Of a stretch of 64,000 nucleotides of DNA, positions 27,216-36,907 are shown piece by piece. Below the pieces are notes generated by a model, which did no database searches, was not told the DNA's origin, and worked only from the letters and a program-made list of their open reading frames with translations. Position 1 is the stretch's first letter; each line of letters starts with the position of its first letter. The DNA is from Segatella copri (GTDB lineage: Bacteria > Bacteroidota > Bacteroidia > Bacteroidales > Bacteroidaceae): positions 1 to 64,000 of the forward strand of contig NZ_VZAD01000013.1 of assembly GCF_009495355.1 (NCBI RefSeq). The letters run 5' to 3'. The position numbers were made by a program, and so were the translations under genes.

Positions 27216-28106
27216 TTATTTTATTGTAGAAAGAGCAGCCTCGAGCTGCTTGATTAGTATTTTCTTTTTCTTTTCGGGCGCATAGACGAAGCCAATGACA
27301 GCCATGCTGCCCCGTGTCCTCATCACGTAGGGTCCGCCCATGGCGTCGCCCTTCATCTCCCACAGTCCCCGCCTCATTCCCTGCCTGTCGGCCTGGCTCA
27401 TGTCGGCAAGCTGCATGTACATGCCGTCGGTCTCGCCGGGCAGGTTTCGCTTCAGGGCACTGTCGGCCTGGGCCTTCAGGTCGTCACGGCTCCGGCCGTG
27501 GCTCTTGGTCTTGAAGAATATCAGGCTCTGCATTCCCGTGCTGGCATTGTCGGTGAGCCATGCGAAGTCTTTGGCTTGCTTACCGGCATTCATCGAGGCA
27601 GGAATCCTCATGCTGATGCCGAAGCGCTGCCTCATCTCCTTCTGTCTGTCGGGATTCTGTGGCACGACGGTGGCAAGATGCCGTAGCTCCGATGTGTCGA
27701 AGAGGCTCCTCAGCTTCCCGCCGTCCAGCCTGTGGCGAAGCTGTTCAGCCGACTGTGCCTGTATGTAGACGACGGTCTGCGGCACGGCACTCACGTCTTT
27801 CCTCATCTTCACGGCATAGCCTTTGTTATGGGCATTGATGTCCACCACGATGCGGTTTCTCACCAGCTGGTAGCTTCCGCGCACCTTTCCCTTCCTCACC
27901 TGTATAAGGCTGAACATCGGTTCGGGCTGTGGCAGATGCGACATATCGGCCGTCATCATCCGGGTCACGATGCTGTCGCTGTCGCCTTCCAGCACCACCT
28001 CGTAGGGCAGCCCGGTGCTTGCGGGTTTTCTTCCACCCATGCCATCGCAGCCGACGAGTGTCAGCGCCAGGCAGCACAGCGCAGCACTAAGCCTGTTCGT
28101 TCTCAT
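27216..28106 (-). CDS. DUF4837 family lipoprotein
   Basis: A 296-residue protein of a Bacteroidota-specific family of unknown function. The N-terminus is a lipoprotein signal peptide with lipobox TLVGC (Cys20). The mature part is mixed alpha/beta with a repeated style of segment (FSLIQVRKGKVRGSYQLVRNRIVVDINAHN). Its start overlaps the rlmN stop by 20 bases and pdxA follows after nine bases, so the three are probably one transcript. Confidence 0.85.
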   Translation of the reverse strand: MRTNRLSAALCCLALTLVGCDGMGGRKPASTGLPYEVVLEGDSDSIVTRMMTADMSHLPQPEPMFSLIQVRKGKVRGSYQLVRNRIVVDINAHNKGYAVKMRKDVSAVPQTVVYIQAQSAEQLRHRLDGGKLRSLFDTSELRHLATVVPQNPDRQKEMRQRFGISMRIPASMNAGKQAKDFAWLTDNASTGMQSLIFFKTKSHGRSRDDLKAQADSALKRNLPGETDGMYMQLADMSQADRQGMRRGLWEMKGDAMGGPYVMRTRGSMAVIGFVYAPEKKKKILIKQLEAALSTIK

Positions 28107-29145
28107 GCTGTCTTATCTCTCCTATCTTCTTCGATGTGCTCAGCAGTCCGCAGGCAGCATAGATGTCCTGTCCACGGCTGGCGCGGATGGTGGTGAACAC
28201 ACCGTGCTGGGTCAGATAGTCGCGGAACTGCTCCATCTTCTCGTCGCTCACTCCCTGCAGCGGGATGTCGGGAATCTGATGGAAGCGTATCAGGTTGAAG
28301 CGGCAGTCGAGCCCCTTCACCAGCCTGATGATGGCCTTGGCGTGCTGCATGCTGTCGTTCAGCCCCTTGAAGACGATGTATTCGAACGAGAGTCGGCGCT
28401 GATGCGAGAAGTCGTAGTTGCGCAACAGTTCCACCACCTGTTCTATTCCCATTCCTCTCTCTGCCGGCATCAGCTCGGCACGCTCTGCCGGTATCGGGTC
28501 GTGCATGGAGATGGCCACGTGGCACTCGCTCTCCTCGAGGAATCGTTTCAACTTATTCTTCACGCCCACCGAACTGACGGTGATGCGCTTGGGGCTCCAT
28601 GCCCAACCATAGTCGGCAGTCAGGATGTCCGTGGCACGGAGCACATTGTCGAGGTTGTCCATTGGCTCGCCCTGCCCCATGAACACGATGTTTGTCAACT
28701 TGTCCACCTCGGGCAGCGAGTATATCTGGTTGAGGATGTCGCCTGCAGGCAGACTGCCCTCAAACCCCTGCTTTCCTGTCTGACAGAACAGGCAGTTCAT
28801 CTTGCACCCCACCTGTGACGATACACAAAGCGTGGCGCGGTCTTTGTCGGGGATGTAGACCGTCTCGACAAACTTTCCGCTCCGTGTGGGGAACAGATAC
28901 TTGATGGTTCCGTCTACCGAGTGCTGTGCGTCGGAATATCCGAAGCATCCTATTTCGTATTCTTCAGCCAGCTTGGCACGGTTGGCTTTCGATATGTTCG
29001 TCATCTCGTCGATGCTCTTCACATGCTGCTGATAGAGCCATTTTGCCATCTGTCCACCGGTGAAGGCAGGCATGCCCAAATCCTTGGCCACCTGCTTCAG
29101 TTCGGCGAGTGTCAGACCGAGAAGATATTTTTTTTCGTTATTCAT
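28087..29145 (-). CDS. rlmN: 23S rRNA (adenine-2503-C2)-methyltransferase
   Basis: A radical SAM enzyme that methylates A2503 of 23S rRNA (and A37 of some tRNAs). The 352 residues show the CxxxCxxC cluster motif in CKMNCLFCQ, the MGQGEPMDNLDNVL stretch and the C-terminal catalytic cysteine in IYAACGLLS. It is first in the rlmN-DUF4837-pdxA run. A TATCTTTG box ends four bases before its ATG, which predicts a leaderless or nearly leaderless message. Confidence 0.96.
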   Translation of the reverse strand: MNNEKKYLLGLTLAELKQVAKDLGMPAFTGGQMAKWLYQQHVKSIDEMTNISKANRAKLAEEYEIGCFGYSDAQHSVDGTIKYLFPTRSGKFVETVYIPDKDRATLCVSSQVGCKMNCLFCQTGKQGFEGSLPAGDILNQIYSLPEVDKLTNIVFMGQGEPMDNLDNVLRATDILTADYGWAWSPKRITVSSVGVKNKLKRFLEESECHVAISMHDPIPAERAELMPAERGMGIEQVVELLRNYDFSHQRRLSFEYIVFKGLNDSMQHAKAIIRLVKGLDCRFNLIRFHQIPDIPLQGVSDEKMEQFRDYLTQHGVFTTIRASRGQDIYAACGLLSTSKKIGEIRQHENEQA

Positions 29146-29149
29146 AGTG

Positions 29150-29157
29150 CAAAGATA
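29150..29157 (-). promoter_or_regulatory. -7 element touching the rlmN start codon
   Basis: Minus-strand TATCTTTG fits TAnnTTTG and leaves only four bases before the rlmN ATG (29145). The divergent gene has its own TATCTTTG at 29180-29187, so two promoters share a 69-base gap. Confidence 0.55.
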
Positions 29158-29179
29158 CGCTTTTTTGCCGAAAAATTGT

Positions 29180-29187
29180 TATCTTTG
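29180..29187 (+). promoter_or_regulatory. -7 element of the DUF4922/SpoIID fusion gene
   Basis: TATCTTTG matches the -7 consensus, 28 bases before the ATG at 29215. No convincing -33 box is seen. Confidence 0.5.
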
Positions 29188-29214
29188 CCACATATTTTAA
29201 GATAATAAGCAAAA

Positions 29215-32200
29215 ATGAGAGAAAAAATAGACCTTTTCTTGCCTTTTGAAGCCTTGGAGAAGGGTGAAGAAACGCTGCTCGAGCTTCATGAGAACAAGAC
29301 GGTTCAACATATCAATCTGCTGGTAAGCAGCGACTTTGCCTCGCAGCACCAAGTGCCCGAAGGCTGTACCTTTGTAGTAATCGACAGAATGGAGTCATCC
29401 AACACGGTGATGAGCATAGCCGAGAACACGGATGCCGACTATCTGCTGTTGTGCACCAGGATGACGTCGGTGCGCTGGGGGCTCTATGCCCTGGAACGCT
29501 TTCTGCGCACTGCCGACGACACGGGAGCGGTGATGGTCTACAGCGACCACTACTCCTTGGAGGAAGGCGCCCTGACGAAGCATCCCGCCATCGACTATCA
29601 GGAAGGAAGCCTCCGCGACGACTTCGACTTCGGCAGCCTGTGGCTCATCAAGTCGCAGGCGCTGCTCGACTATGTGGCGCAGACCGACCGTGTGGATTAT
29701 CAGTATGCCGGACTCTACGACCTACGCCTGTATCTGAGCAGAAAGGGCGAGATATTCCATCTCAACGAATATCTCTACACCGAGGCCGAGCTCGACACCC
29801 GCAAGAGCGGCGAAAAACAGTTCGACTATGTCAATCCGCGCAACCGCGAGGTACAGATTGAGATGGAGCGTGCCTGCACAGCCCATCTCGAGAAGGTGGG
29901 AGCCATCGTCGACACCAACTTCTACCGCCAGCCCGACTTCGACGAGCAGGACTTCGCCTGCGAGGCCTCTGTCGTCATTCCCGTGTTCAATCGCGAGAAG
30001 ACCATTGCCGACGCCGTGAAGAGCGCCCTGTCCCAGAAGACCAACTTCCCCTATAATGTCATCGTAGTCAACAACCATTCCACCGACAGCACCGGTGAAA
30101 TCCTCGACTCGATAGACGACGGGCGCCTGATACAGATTGTGCCCGGCCGCACCGACCTGGGCATCGGCGGCTGCTGGAATGTGGCTGTCAACAGCGACCA
30201 TTGCGGAAAGTTCGCCGTACAGCTCGACAGCGACGACCTGTATTCCTCACCCAAGACACTGCAGAAGATCGTCGACGCCTTCCACGAGCAGAAGGCAGCC
30301 ATGATCATCGGCTCGTACCGCATGTGCGACTTCGACCTCAACACCCTGCCCCCGGGACTCATCGACCACAAGGAATGGACCGAAGACAACGGCTGCAACA
30401 ACGCCCTGCGCATCAATGGTTTGGGAGCACCACGCGCCTTCTTCACACCCTTGGTGCGACAGATACAGTTCCCCAACACCTCCTATGGCGAAGACTACGC
30501 CCTGGGACTGGCTTTCTCGCGCCGTTACCGCATAGGCCGCATCTACGACGAGCTCTATCTCTGCCGCCGCTGGGGTGGCAACAGCGACGCAGCCCTCAGC
30601 GTGGAGCGGGTGAATGCCAACAACCTATATAAAGACCGCCTGCGCACCATGGAGCTCAAGGCCCGACAGCAGATGCTGCAGGGCAAGGCCGACATCATGG
30701 AGGACAGCAGCATCTCGCGCTTCTTCAACCGACAGTTGGAGATGTGGGAAGACGCACGCCACCGCTTCCGCGACCTCAAGCACGTAGAGGTGCGCCAGCT
30801 CTCCGACCAGCTGAAGGTGCAGTTCAATCCTGCACGCATCGTCAGCACAGGCGCCAAGATAGACAAGCACACACTCGGCGAGCGCCCCTGCTTCCTGTGC
30901 GAGCGAAACCGCCCCAAGGAACAGATGACCAAACAGATAGACGACCACTTCCAGCTCCTGGTCAACCCCTTCCCCATCCTGCCGGTCCACTTCACCATTC
31001 CCGCCACCAAGCACCAGCCACAATCCATCTACCGCCATTATGGCGAGATGCACAGACTGCTGTCGCTCCACAGCGAGCTGATGGTGTTCTACAACGGTCC
31101 TAAGTGTGGCGCCTCAGCCCCCGACCACCTGCACTTCCAGGCTGGCACAAGTGGCGTGCTGCCCCTGCAGACCAACTGGCAACGCCTCTCGCGCAACCTC
31201 TCCGACGTCATCTCGCTCAACGACGAGGAGAAGATTTCCGTGCTGCGCGACTTCCTCGTGCCTGCCTTCGTCATCATCTCGAAGAGCGAGGACAGCGACG
31301 AGGAACTCTTCCATCGCCTCTATCGCTCCATGCCGATGCGTGGCGACGAGAGCGAGCCCATGATGAACATCATCGCCTGGCGAAAAGGCGACGAGTTTAT
31401 CAGCGTCGTCATCCCGAGAGAGAAGCACCGCCCTGACGCCTATTTCGCCGAAGGCGAGGCCCAGATGATGGTTTCGCCAGGAGCACTCGACATGGCAGGA
31501 CTGATCATCACTCCGCGCGAGGAAGACTTCAGTAAGATCAACCTCGACAAAGCCACAGCCCTGCTGCGCGAGTGCGGCATTTCGGCAGAGAAGATGGAAG
31601 CCATCGTCAGCAATCTCAAGGCCTCTGCCGCGACCGCTCACGAGCATCCGCTCCAGCTGCTCGCCGACAAGGGCAAACAGCCCAACGTGAACGTGGGCAT
31701 CGTGAGCGGACAGAAGATTCACTTCTCGCTCAACAAGCCTTACCTGGCCAAGGGCGAGATGGTGACGGGCGAACAGGAAGTGGCGTTCTCCGAGGGCGGC
31801 ATCCTGTGGAACGGCAACCAGTACAGCTCGCTCACCTTCCATCCGCAGAGCGCCGACGCCTCCTTCTCGCTCAGCGACGTGACCATAGGCGTCAACTTCC
31901 ATTGGGAACGCAAGGAGACACAGACCTTCCTCGGCACCCTGCACTTTGTAGTGGAGTCGGACAAGATATGCGCCATCAACGAGCTGCCCGTAGAACGATA
32001 CCTCGAGAGCGTCATCTCGAGCGAGATGAGCGCCACGTCGAGCCTCGAGCTGCTCAAGGCCCATGCCGTCATCTCCCGCTCGTGGCTCCTGGCACAGATG
32101 AAGAAGCGCCGCGAGGTGGCTGAGTCGGGCAACAACTTCTTCTCCTTTGTCAAGAAAGACGACCGACTCATACGCTGGTACGACCGCGAGGACCACACCA

Positions 32201-33015
32201 TCTTCGACGTCTGCGCCGACGACCACTGCCAGCGCTATCAGGGCATCACCAAGGAGACTTCGCCCCATGTGGCAGAAGCCATCCGGCAGACCAAGGGACA
32301 GATCCTGATGGACGGCGACGACATCTGCGACGCACGCTTCTCGAAGTGCTGCGGCGGCGTCACCGAGGAGTTCCAGTACTGCTGGGAGGACACACCGAAA
32401 AACTATCTCAGCAGCGTGCGCGACATCATACAGGGCGTGAAGTCTGTCGGCTCCGCAGCCCCAGCCCCACTGCCCTCGCTGCAAGACGAGGCTGCTGCCG
32501 ATGCCTGGATCCGCTCCAACCCTCCTGCCTTCTGCAACACCACAGACAAGAAGATACTCTCGCAGGTGCTCAACGACTACGACCAGGAAACAGCCGACTT
32601 CTACCGCTGGAAGGTGACGCTGACCCAGGAGAAGCTGAAGCAGCTGCTCGACGAGAAACTGAAAATGAATTTCGGCGACATCCTCGACCTTCAGGCCGAA
32701 GAGCGAGGCAAGAGCGGACGCATCAGCAAACTGCGCATCGTGGGCACCGAGAAGACATTTGTCATCGGCAAGGAACTCGAGATACGCCGTGCCCTGAGCG
32801 ACACCCATCTCTACAGCTCTGCATTCGTGGTCGACAGATGCGACATCGACGAGAAAGGCGTTCCGCAGCGCTTCGACATCATCGGAGCCGGATGGGGACA
32901 CGGTGTGGGACTCTGCCAGATAGGTGCCGCCGTCATGGGCGAGGAAGGCTTCGACTACGACGCCATCCTGTTGCACTACTATCAGGGAGCCGAAATCAAG
33001 AAAGTATATAAATAA
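29215..33015 (+). CDS. Four-part fusion: GT-like, glycosyltransferase 2, DUF4922 (HIT-like), SpoIID/LytB
   Basis: A 1266-residue protein with no signal peptide or membrane helix, so probably cytoplasmic. Residues 1-240 resemble a second, degenerate nucleotide-sugar glycosyltransferase. Residues about 249-460 are a GT2 domain ([17 protein letters not shown]; metal motif DSDD near 337-340). Residues about 530-800 are DUF4922, related by eye to GalT/HIT nucleotidyl transferases: CFLC near 559-562 and HLH at 638-640 (DHLHFQ). Residues about 880-1266 are SpoIID, a peptidoglycan lytic transglycosylase fold: catalytic-type Glu937 in SSEM, CCGG at 1045-1048, [10 protein letters not shown] at 1226-1235. 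The AmpG-like gene follows by 75 bases. Function is not known to me; muropeptide or cell-wall sugar handling is inferred. Confidence 0.85.
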   Translation: MREKIDLFLPFEALEKGEETLLELHENKTVQHINLLVSSDFASQHQVPEGCTFVVIDRMESSNTVMSIAENTDADYLLLCTRMTSVRWGLYALERFLRTADDTGAVMVYSDHYSLEEGALTKHPAIDYQEGSLRDDFDFGSLWLIKSQALLDYVAQTDRVDYQYAGLYDLRLYLSRKGEIFHLNEYLYTEAELDTRKSGEKQFDYVNPRNREVQIEMERACTAHLEKVGAIVDTNFYRQPDFDEQDFACEASVVIPVFNREKTIADAVKSALSQKTNFPYNVIVVNNHSTDSTGEILDSIDDGRLIQIVPGRTDLGIGGCWNVAVNSDHCGKFAVQLDSDDLYSSPKTLQKIVDAFHEQKAAMIIGSYRMCDFDLNTLPPGLIDHKEWTEDNGCNNALRINGLGAPRAFFTPLVRQIQFPNTSYGEDYALGLAFSRRYRIGRIYDELYLCRRWGGNSDAALSVERVNANNLYKDRLRTMELKARQQMLQGKADIMEDSSISRFFNRQLEMWEDARHRFRDLKHVEVRQLSDQLKVQFNPARIVSTGAKIDKHTLGERPCFLCERNRPKEQMTKQIDDHFQLLVNPFPILPVHFTIPATKHQPQSIYRHYGEMHRLLSLHSELMVFYNGPKCGASAPDHLHFQAGTSGVLPLQTNWQRLSRNLSDVISLNDEEKISVLRDFLVPAFVIISKSEDSDEELFHRLYRSMPMRGDESEPMMNIIAWRKGDEFISVVIPREKHRPDAYFAEGEAQMMVSPGALDMAGLIITPREEDFSKINLDKATALLRECGISAEKMEAIVSNLKASAATAHEHPLQLLADKGKQPNVNVGIVSGQKIHFSLNKPYLAKGEMVTGEQEVAFSEGGILWNGNQYSSLTFHPQSADASFSLSDVTIGVNFHWERKETQTFLGTLHFVVESDKICAINELPVERYLESVISSEMSATSSLELLKAHAVISRSWLLAQMKKRREVAESGNNFFSFVKKDDRLIRWYDREDHTIFDVCADDHCQRYQGITKETSPHVAEAIRQTKGQILMDGDDICDARFSKCCGGVTEEFQYCWEDTPKNYLSSVRDIIQGVKSVGSAAPAPLPSLQDEAAADAWIRSNPPAFCNTTDKKILSQVLNDYDQETADFYRWKVTLTQEKLKQLLDEKLKMNFGDILDLQAEERGKSGRISKLRIVGTEKTFVIGKELEIRRALSDTHLYSSAFVVDRCDIDEKGVPQRFDIIGAGWGHGVGLCQIGAAVMGEEGFDYDAILLHYYQGAEIKKVYK

Positions 33016-33090
33016 GAGAAGTTAAGGAGTAACTCCTTTAACTCCTGAAAAAACTCTTGAAAAATCTCCTCATTAAACATTTACAAAAAA

Positions 33091-34413
33091 GTGGCAACAA
33101 ATAAAAACAGCAGGAGTCCCTGGGCTTGGATTCCAACCTTATATTTTGCAGAAGGACTGCCCAACATCATTGTCACGGGTCTTTCTGTCGTAATGTACAT
33201 GCAGATGGGACTCACCGACTCTGAGGTGGGCCTCTACACAGGCTGGCTGGCCCTGCCATGGGTCATCAAACCCCTGTGGAGTCCGTTCATCGACTTGCTG
33301 AAGACCAAGCGCTGGTGGGTGCTCACCATGCAGGCGCTCATCGGAGCAGCCCTGGCAGGCATCGCCTTCTCCATCCCCACGGCATTCTGGTTTCAGGCCA
33401 CGATGTGCTTCTTCTTCCTCATCGCCTTCTGCAGCGCCACGCACGACATCTCTGCCGACGGATTCTACATGATAGAGCTCGACGGGCACAACCAGACCAA
33501 GTATGTGGGTCTGCGCAACACCTTCTACCGGCTTGCCATCATCTTCGTCAACGGCGTCTTAGTGTCGCTGGCAGGCGTCCTGCAGGTAGTGTTCCGCAAC
33601 CAGATACGCTTCTCGTGGGCGCTGATATTCTATGGCCTGGCAGGCATCTTCATCGCGCTGTGGCTCTATCACAGCCGTTTCATGCCGCGTCCTGCCGACG
33701 ATGTGCAGACCGAACGGAGCGTGGGCGAAGTGGCTCACGAACTGAAGAACATGTTCGGCACGTTCTTCCAGAAGTTCCCCGTCAAGGAAACCATCTGCGT
33801 CATGCTCTTCCTCCTGCTCTATCGATTCCCCGAGGCCCTGCTCAACACCATGACCAAGACCTTCATCCTCCGCCCCAACTCACAGGGCGGACTGGGACTC
33901 TCGCCCCAGGAATATGGCTTCGCCAATGGCACCGTCGGACTCATCGGACTCCTCCTGGGCGGCATCATCGGCGGCATCCTGGTGAGCCGCGACGGCATGA
34001 AGAAGTGGCTGTGGCCCATGGTCATGGCGATCACGCTGCCCGATGCTGTCTACATCTTCCTGAGCTACTCGCTCAACTCCAACCTCATCGTGGTTTCCTC
34101 CTGTCTGTTTGTCGAGCAGTTCGGCTATGGCTTGGGCTTCACCGTCCTCACCCTCTACATGCTCTTCTACAGCCAGGGCAAATTCAAGACCTCCCATTAT
34201 TCCATCTGTACGGGCATTTCCTATCTCGGCCTCATGCTTCCCGGCATGCTCTCGGGCTATCTCAAGGACATGGTGGGTTATCGCCTGTTCTTCATCATCG
34301 TCATGGCGTGCTGCACCATCACCTTCGTAGTCACCGCCTTCCTCAAGATCGACCCCGACTTCGGAAAGAAAGAACCCATTCCCCTCGATGCCGAGGAAGA
34401 AGAGGAAGAATAA
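33091..34413 (+). CDS. AmpG-like MFS permease
   Basis: A 440-residue, 12-helix major facilitator. The N-terminus PWAWIPTLYFAEGLPNIIVTGLSVVMYMQMGL and the KPLWSPFIDLLKTKRWWV stretch resemble AmpG, which imports anhydro-muropeptides for cell-wall recycling. A GTG start at 33091 is used because the first in-frame ATG is inside helix 1. It ends in an acidic tail (LDAEEEEEE). Position directly after the SpoIID fusion supports, but does not prove, a muropeptide substrate. A strong terminator follows. Confidence 0.82.
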   Translation: MATNKNSRSPWAWIPTLYFAEGLPNIIVTGLSVVMYMQMGLTDSEVGLYTGWLALPWVIKPLWSPFIDLLKTKRWWVLTMQALIGAALAGIAFSIPTAFWFQATMCFFFLIAFCSATHDISADGFYMIELDGHNQTKYVGLRNTFYRLAIIFVNGVLVSLAGVLQVVFRNQIRFSWALIFYGLAGIFIALWLYHSRFMPRPADDVQTERSVGEVAHELKNMFGTFFQKFPVKETICVMLFLLLYRFPEALLNTMTKTFILRPNSQGGLGLSPQEYGFANGTVGLIGLLLGGIIGGILVSRDGMKKWLWPMVMAITLPDAVYIFLSYSLNSNLIVVSSCLFVEQFGYGLGFTVLTLYMLFYSQGKFKTSHYSICTGISYLGLMLPGMLSGYLKDMVGYRLFFIIVMACCTITFVVTAFLKIDPDFGKKEPIPLDAEEEEEE

Positions 34414-34430
34414 GGGGGAGTAATTCCCAT

Positions 34431-34467
34431 AAAAAAAGGCCGCCGAGAATCGTCTCAGCGGCCTTTT
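34431..34467 (+). terminator. Strong intrinsic terminator
   Basis: AAAAGGCCGC and GCGGCCTTTT form a 10-base stem, extended by GAGA/TCTC around an ATCG loop. It closes the fusion/AmpG unit and separates it from the SPFH operon. Confidence 0.88.
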
Positions 34468-34501
34468 CTTGTTAAAGTATTATAAAACATTCGCCTCTAC
34501 C

Positions 34502-34550
34502 ATTGTGATATCATTTTAATATCATATTTTTGCGATATCAAAATGATATC
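34502..34550 (+). promoter_or_regulatory. SPFH operon promoter with two 17-base palindromic operators
   Basis: A -7 box TATTTTTG (34525-34532) has ATTG at 34502-34505, 19 bases upstream. Operator 2 at 34534-34550 is a perfect palindrome, GATATCA-AAA-TGATATC, lying over the expected start. Operator 1 at 34507-34523, GATATCA-TTT-TAATATC, has one mismatch and fills the spacer between the two boxes. Centres are 27 bases apart. A repressor bound here would block polymerase directly. Confidence 0.75.
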
Positions 34551-34567
34551 AACATAAACAGTAAAAT

Positions 34568-35536
34568 ATGGAAAATAAGGAATTTGCATTTCAGGGCAAG
34601 ACCATAAATGGCATCCTGATGTTAGTGATCAACCTTCTCGTCTTCCTGACAGGAATAGGAATGTTTGTATTGGCTTGCCTGTCAGAAGAAACATGGCAGG
34701 CCTGTGTATGCGGCATCAGCAGCGCAGTGCTCCTCATCCTGAGCATCATCTGCGTTTGCGGTTTTATCCTCGTAGAGCCAGGACAGGCACGCGTACTGCT
34801 TTTCTTCGGTAAGTATCGTGGTACGTTTACCCAGCCAGGTTACTATTGGCTGAATCCGTTTATCAGTCAGAAAAAACTCTCGCTCCGAGTGCGCAACCTC
34901 GATGCCGAACCCATCAAGGTGAACGACAAGACGGGCAACCCCATCATGATCGGCATGGTATTGGTATGGAAACTGAAAGATACCTATAAAGCCATTTTCG
35001 AGATCGACACCCAGACGATGGCAGAAGGTTCTGTCGGCCAGGCTGGCGTCGGAGCCTCTGCCGCACAGGTGATGAATATGTTGGGCCGTTTCGTTCAGAT
35101 TCAGGCAGATGCAGCTCTCAGACAGGTGGCAGGACAGTATGCCTACGACGATGACGAGGACGACAACAGCAGCAAGAAAACGCTTCGTGATGGAAGCGAC
35201 GAAATCAACAAGGAGTTGGAGGCTCGCATCGACGAGCGTTTGGCGATGGCAGGCATCGAGGTGGTAGAGGCTCGCATCAACTATCTGGCTTATGCTCCGG
35301 AGATTGCCGCCGTGATGCTTCGTCGTCAGCAGGCTTCAGCCATCATCTCTGCCAGAGAGAAGATTGTGGAAGGCGCTGTCTCGATGGTGAAGATGGCATT
35401 GCAGAAACTGAGCGACGAGGAAGTAGTCGAGCTGGACGATGACAAGAAGGCTGCCATGGTCAGCAACCTGCTCGTAGTGCTCTGTGGCGACGACACCGCC
35501 CAGCCTGTGGTGAATACGGGTACATTGAATCATTAA
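34568..35536 (+). CDS. SPFH/Band 7 domain membrane protein
   Basis: A 322-residue protein with two N-terminal membrane helices (about 16-38 and 45-68), then an SPFH (stomatin/prohibitin/flotillin/HflK) domain beginning FILVEPGQARVLLFFGKYRGTFTQPGYYWLNPF, and a helical C-terminal part (EARIDERLAMAGIEVVEARINYLAYAPEIAAVMLRRQQASAI). Such proteins scaffold membrane microdomains or guard membrane proteases; the partner is unknown here. The ribbon-helix-helix gene follows after four bases, so the two are co-expressed. Confidence 0.88.
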   Translation: MENKEFAFQGKTINGILMLVINLLVFLTGIGMFVLACLSEETWQACVCGISSAVLLILSIICVCGFILVEPGQARVLLFFGKYRGTFTQPGYYWLNPFISQKKLSLRVRNLDAEPIKVNDKTGNPIMIGMVLVWKLKDTYKAIFEIDTQTMAEGSVGQAGVGASAAQVMNMLGRFVQIQADAALRQVAGQYAYDDDEDDNSSKKTLRDGSDEINKELEARIDERLAMAGIEVVEARINYLAYAPEIAAVMLRRQQASAIISAREKIVEGAVSMVKMALQKLSDEEVVELDDDKKAAMVSNLLVVLCGDDTAQPVVNTGTLNH

Positions 35537-35540
35537 CAGC

Positions 35541-35729
35541 ATGGCTAAAAAAGAGACAACTACAAAAAGTTTTATATTACGCATCGATTCGGAAACGATG
35601 AGCGCCATTGAGGCATGGGCTGCTGACGAGTTCCGCTCCACCAACGGCCAGTTGCAATGGATCATCTCCGAAGCGCTGCGCAAAGCAGGCAGACTGCCTA
35701 AGAAAAAGAAAACTGCAACGAATACTTAA
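35541..35729 (+). CDS. Arc-like ribbon-helix-helix DNA-binding protein
   Basis: A 62-residue protein matching the Arc/MetJ fold: strand KSFILRIDSETMSAIE, helix AWAADEFRSTNGQLQWIISEALRK, then a lysine-rich tail. These proteins bind palindromic DNA as dimers. It lies four bases after the SPFH gene, and palindromes at the SPFH promoter are the obvious candidate targets, which would make the operon self-regulated. This target assignment is an inference. Confidence 0.82.
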   Translation: MAKKETTTKSFILRIDSETMSAIEAWAADEFRSTNGQLQWIISEALRKAGRLPKKKKTATNT

Positions 35730-35732
35730 CTG

Positions 35733-35768
35733 AAGTTTCGCATGCATGGAAGTTATAGAAGTTAAATA
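35733..35768. repeat. TTTCGCATG intergenic element, second copy
   Basis: GTTTCGCATGCATGGAAGTT followed by ATAGAAGTTAAA resembles the elements at 16296-16341 and 61172-61219. It sits just after the ribbon-helix-helix gene. Confidence 0.5.
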
Positions 35769-35781
35769 AAATTTGAATCAA

Positions 35782-36540
35782 ATGAAAAACAAACTGTTGC
35801 ATTTTGCGCTCGACCTGTTCAGTGCCAGCGATGACGAGGAGCAGGACAGCATCTTCGCACAAGTCAAGATTTATCGCACAGCAAGTGTCAGAATTTTCGA
35901 GTACGTCATCGGAATCCTGTTGCTTGCCATTTGGCTCCTCACCATCGTAAACATCACTCATGTCGCAGCCGAGGAATGGCACTCTTGTCTTATCATCGCC
36001 ATCTGCGGCACAGTCAGCACAGGTCTCAGCTTCCGTCACAGCTATCATCCGTCGGCCTCCGATCTGCCATTCGTCAAGATAGTCAACGCCCGGCAAGTAC
36101 GCTGCCTGTCGCTTTGCGGTCGCCTGCAGTCTGTTGTTTATGCACTCTTCTTTATATGGGCCGGCTGTGCGGAATGGATAGAGAGCGAGAGCATCTTCTT
36201 AGGCGGAATGATAACATGCTTAGCCCTTTTGGTTCTGAATTGCATATTCTTTACCTACAAGATATACAAGTTGCGAAACCTGGTAGAAGTAGAAGCCCCT
36301 TCGCCCACTATCCGGAACGAGAAACTCCTCATCGTCGGCACATTGGTGTTGTCCATAGCTGTAGGGTTCGGAGTACATTATCTTCCGTTCTGGGACAGTC
36401 TGCCTGGTTTGCTGAGTGGATTTTTGAGGGGCTTAGTCTCCATAGCCCTGATTGCCGGCATCATCTGGGCTGGCAACAGATTCTTCGGCCTTTTCCGCGA
36501 AATAGACAAAGAGAGTTCTGATTCGCCCGACAAACAATAA
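35782..36540 (+). CDS. Hypothetical multi-pass membrane protein
   Basis: A 252-residue protein I do not recognise. A short charged N-terminus (MKNKLLHFALDLFSASDDEEQ) precedes about five to six hydrophobic helices: near residues 40-58, 65-82, 112-132, 140-160, 185-205 and 225-245. The tail is acidic and polar. I start at ATG 35782; an in-frame TTG lies three codons earlier. Convergent with the winged-helix regulator gene. No function is inferred. Confidence 0.7.
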   Translation: MKNKLLHFALDLFSASDDEEQDSIFAQVKIYRTASVRIFEYVIGILLLAIWLLTIVNITHVAAEEWHSCLIIAICGTVSTGLSFRHSYHPSASDLPFVKIVNARQVRCLSLCGRLQSVVYALFFIWAGCAEWIESESIFLGGMITCLALLVLNCIFFTYKIYKLRNLVEVEAPSPTIRNEKLLIVGTLVLSIAVGFGVHYLPFWDSLPGLLSGFLRGLVSIALIAGIIWAGNRFFGLFREIDKESSDSPDKQ

Positions 36541-36619
36541 CACCCTCCCAACAGCAAAATGCTGTCATCGGTCAGGTCAGAGAACCCGTCAGATGGCAGC
36601 ATTTTTTTCATTCTCAGCA

Positions 36620-36907
36620 TCAAAGACCCGAGAAATAGGTCTTCAGCGCCGCTACATATTCCTGCATGGCCTGTCGGCCAGCCTCAGTCATTCTGCAGAC
36701 TGTTCTCGGCTTGGAGCCCGAGCCGTCAGTCTCCTTCTCGATATAGCCAGCCGAGGCAAGTTTGTCCAACTGCACACTCAGGTTGCCCGCTGTAGCCTCC
36801 GTTTTCTCCTTCAGATACACGAAGTCGGCTTCTTCAGCACTCAGCAACACCGACATGATGGCAAGTCTCAACTGACTGTGTAATAGAGGATTCAGTTCCT
36901 GCATCAT
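36620..36907 (-). CDS. Winged-helix transcriptional regulator (HTH_34 type)
   Basis: A 95-residue DNA-binding protein: NPLLHSQLRLAIMSVLLSAEEADFVYLKEKTEATAGNLSVQLDKLASAGYIEKE reads as a winged helix of the PadR/MarR-like HTH_34 family, followed by a C-terminal helix. The ATG overlaps the stop of the upstream membrane-protein gene as ATGA. Three palindromes in the operon promoter (37573, 37633, 37686) are its likely operators, giving self-repression. Confidence 0.88.
   Translation of the reverse strand: MMQELNPLLHSQLRLAIMSVLLSAEEADFVYLKEKTEATAGNLSVQLDKLASAGYIEKETDGSGSKPRTVCRMTEAGRQAMQEYVAALKTYFSGL

Noticed and set aside
31114..32976. 620-codon frame antisense to the SpoIID fusion
   Set aside because: Mirror of a GC-rich coding frame, with no domain or start site of its own.
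34538..34567. A riboswitch in the SPFH leader
   Set aside because: The leader is only about 30 bases and its structure is explained by the operator palindrome.
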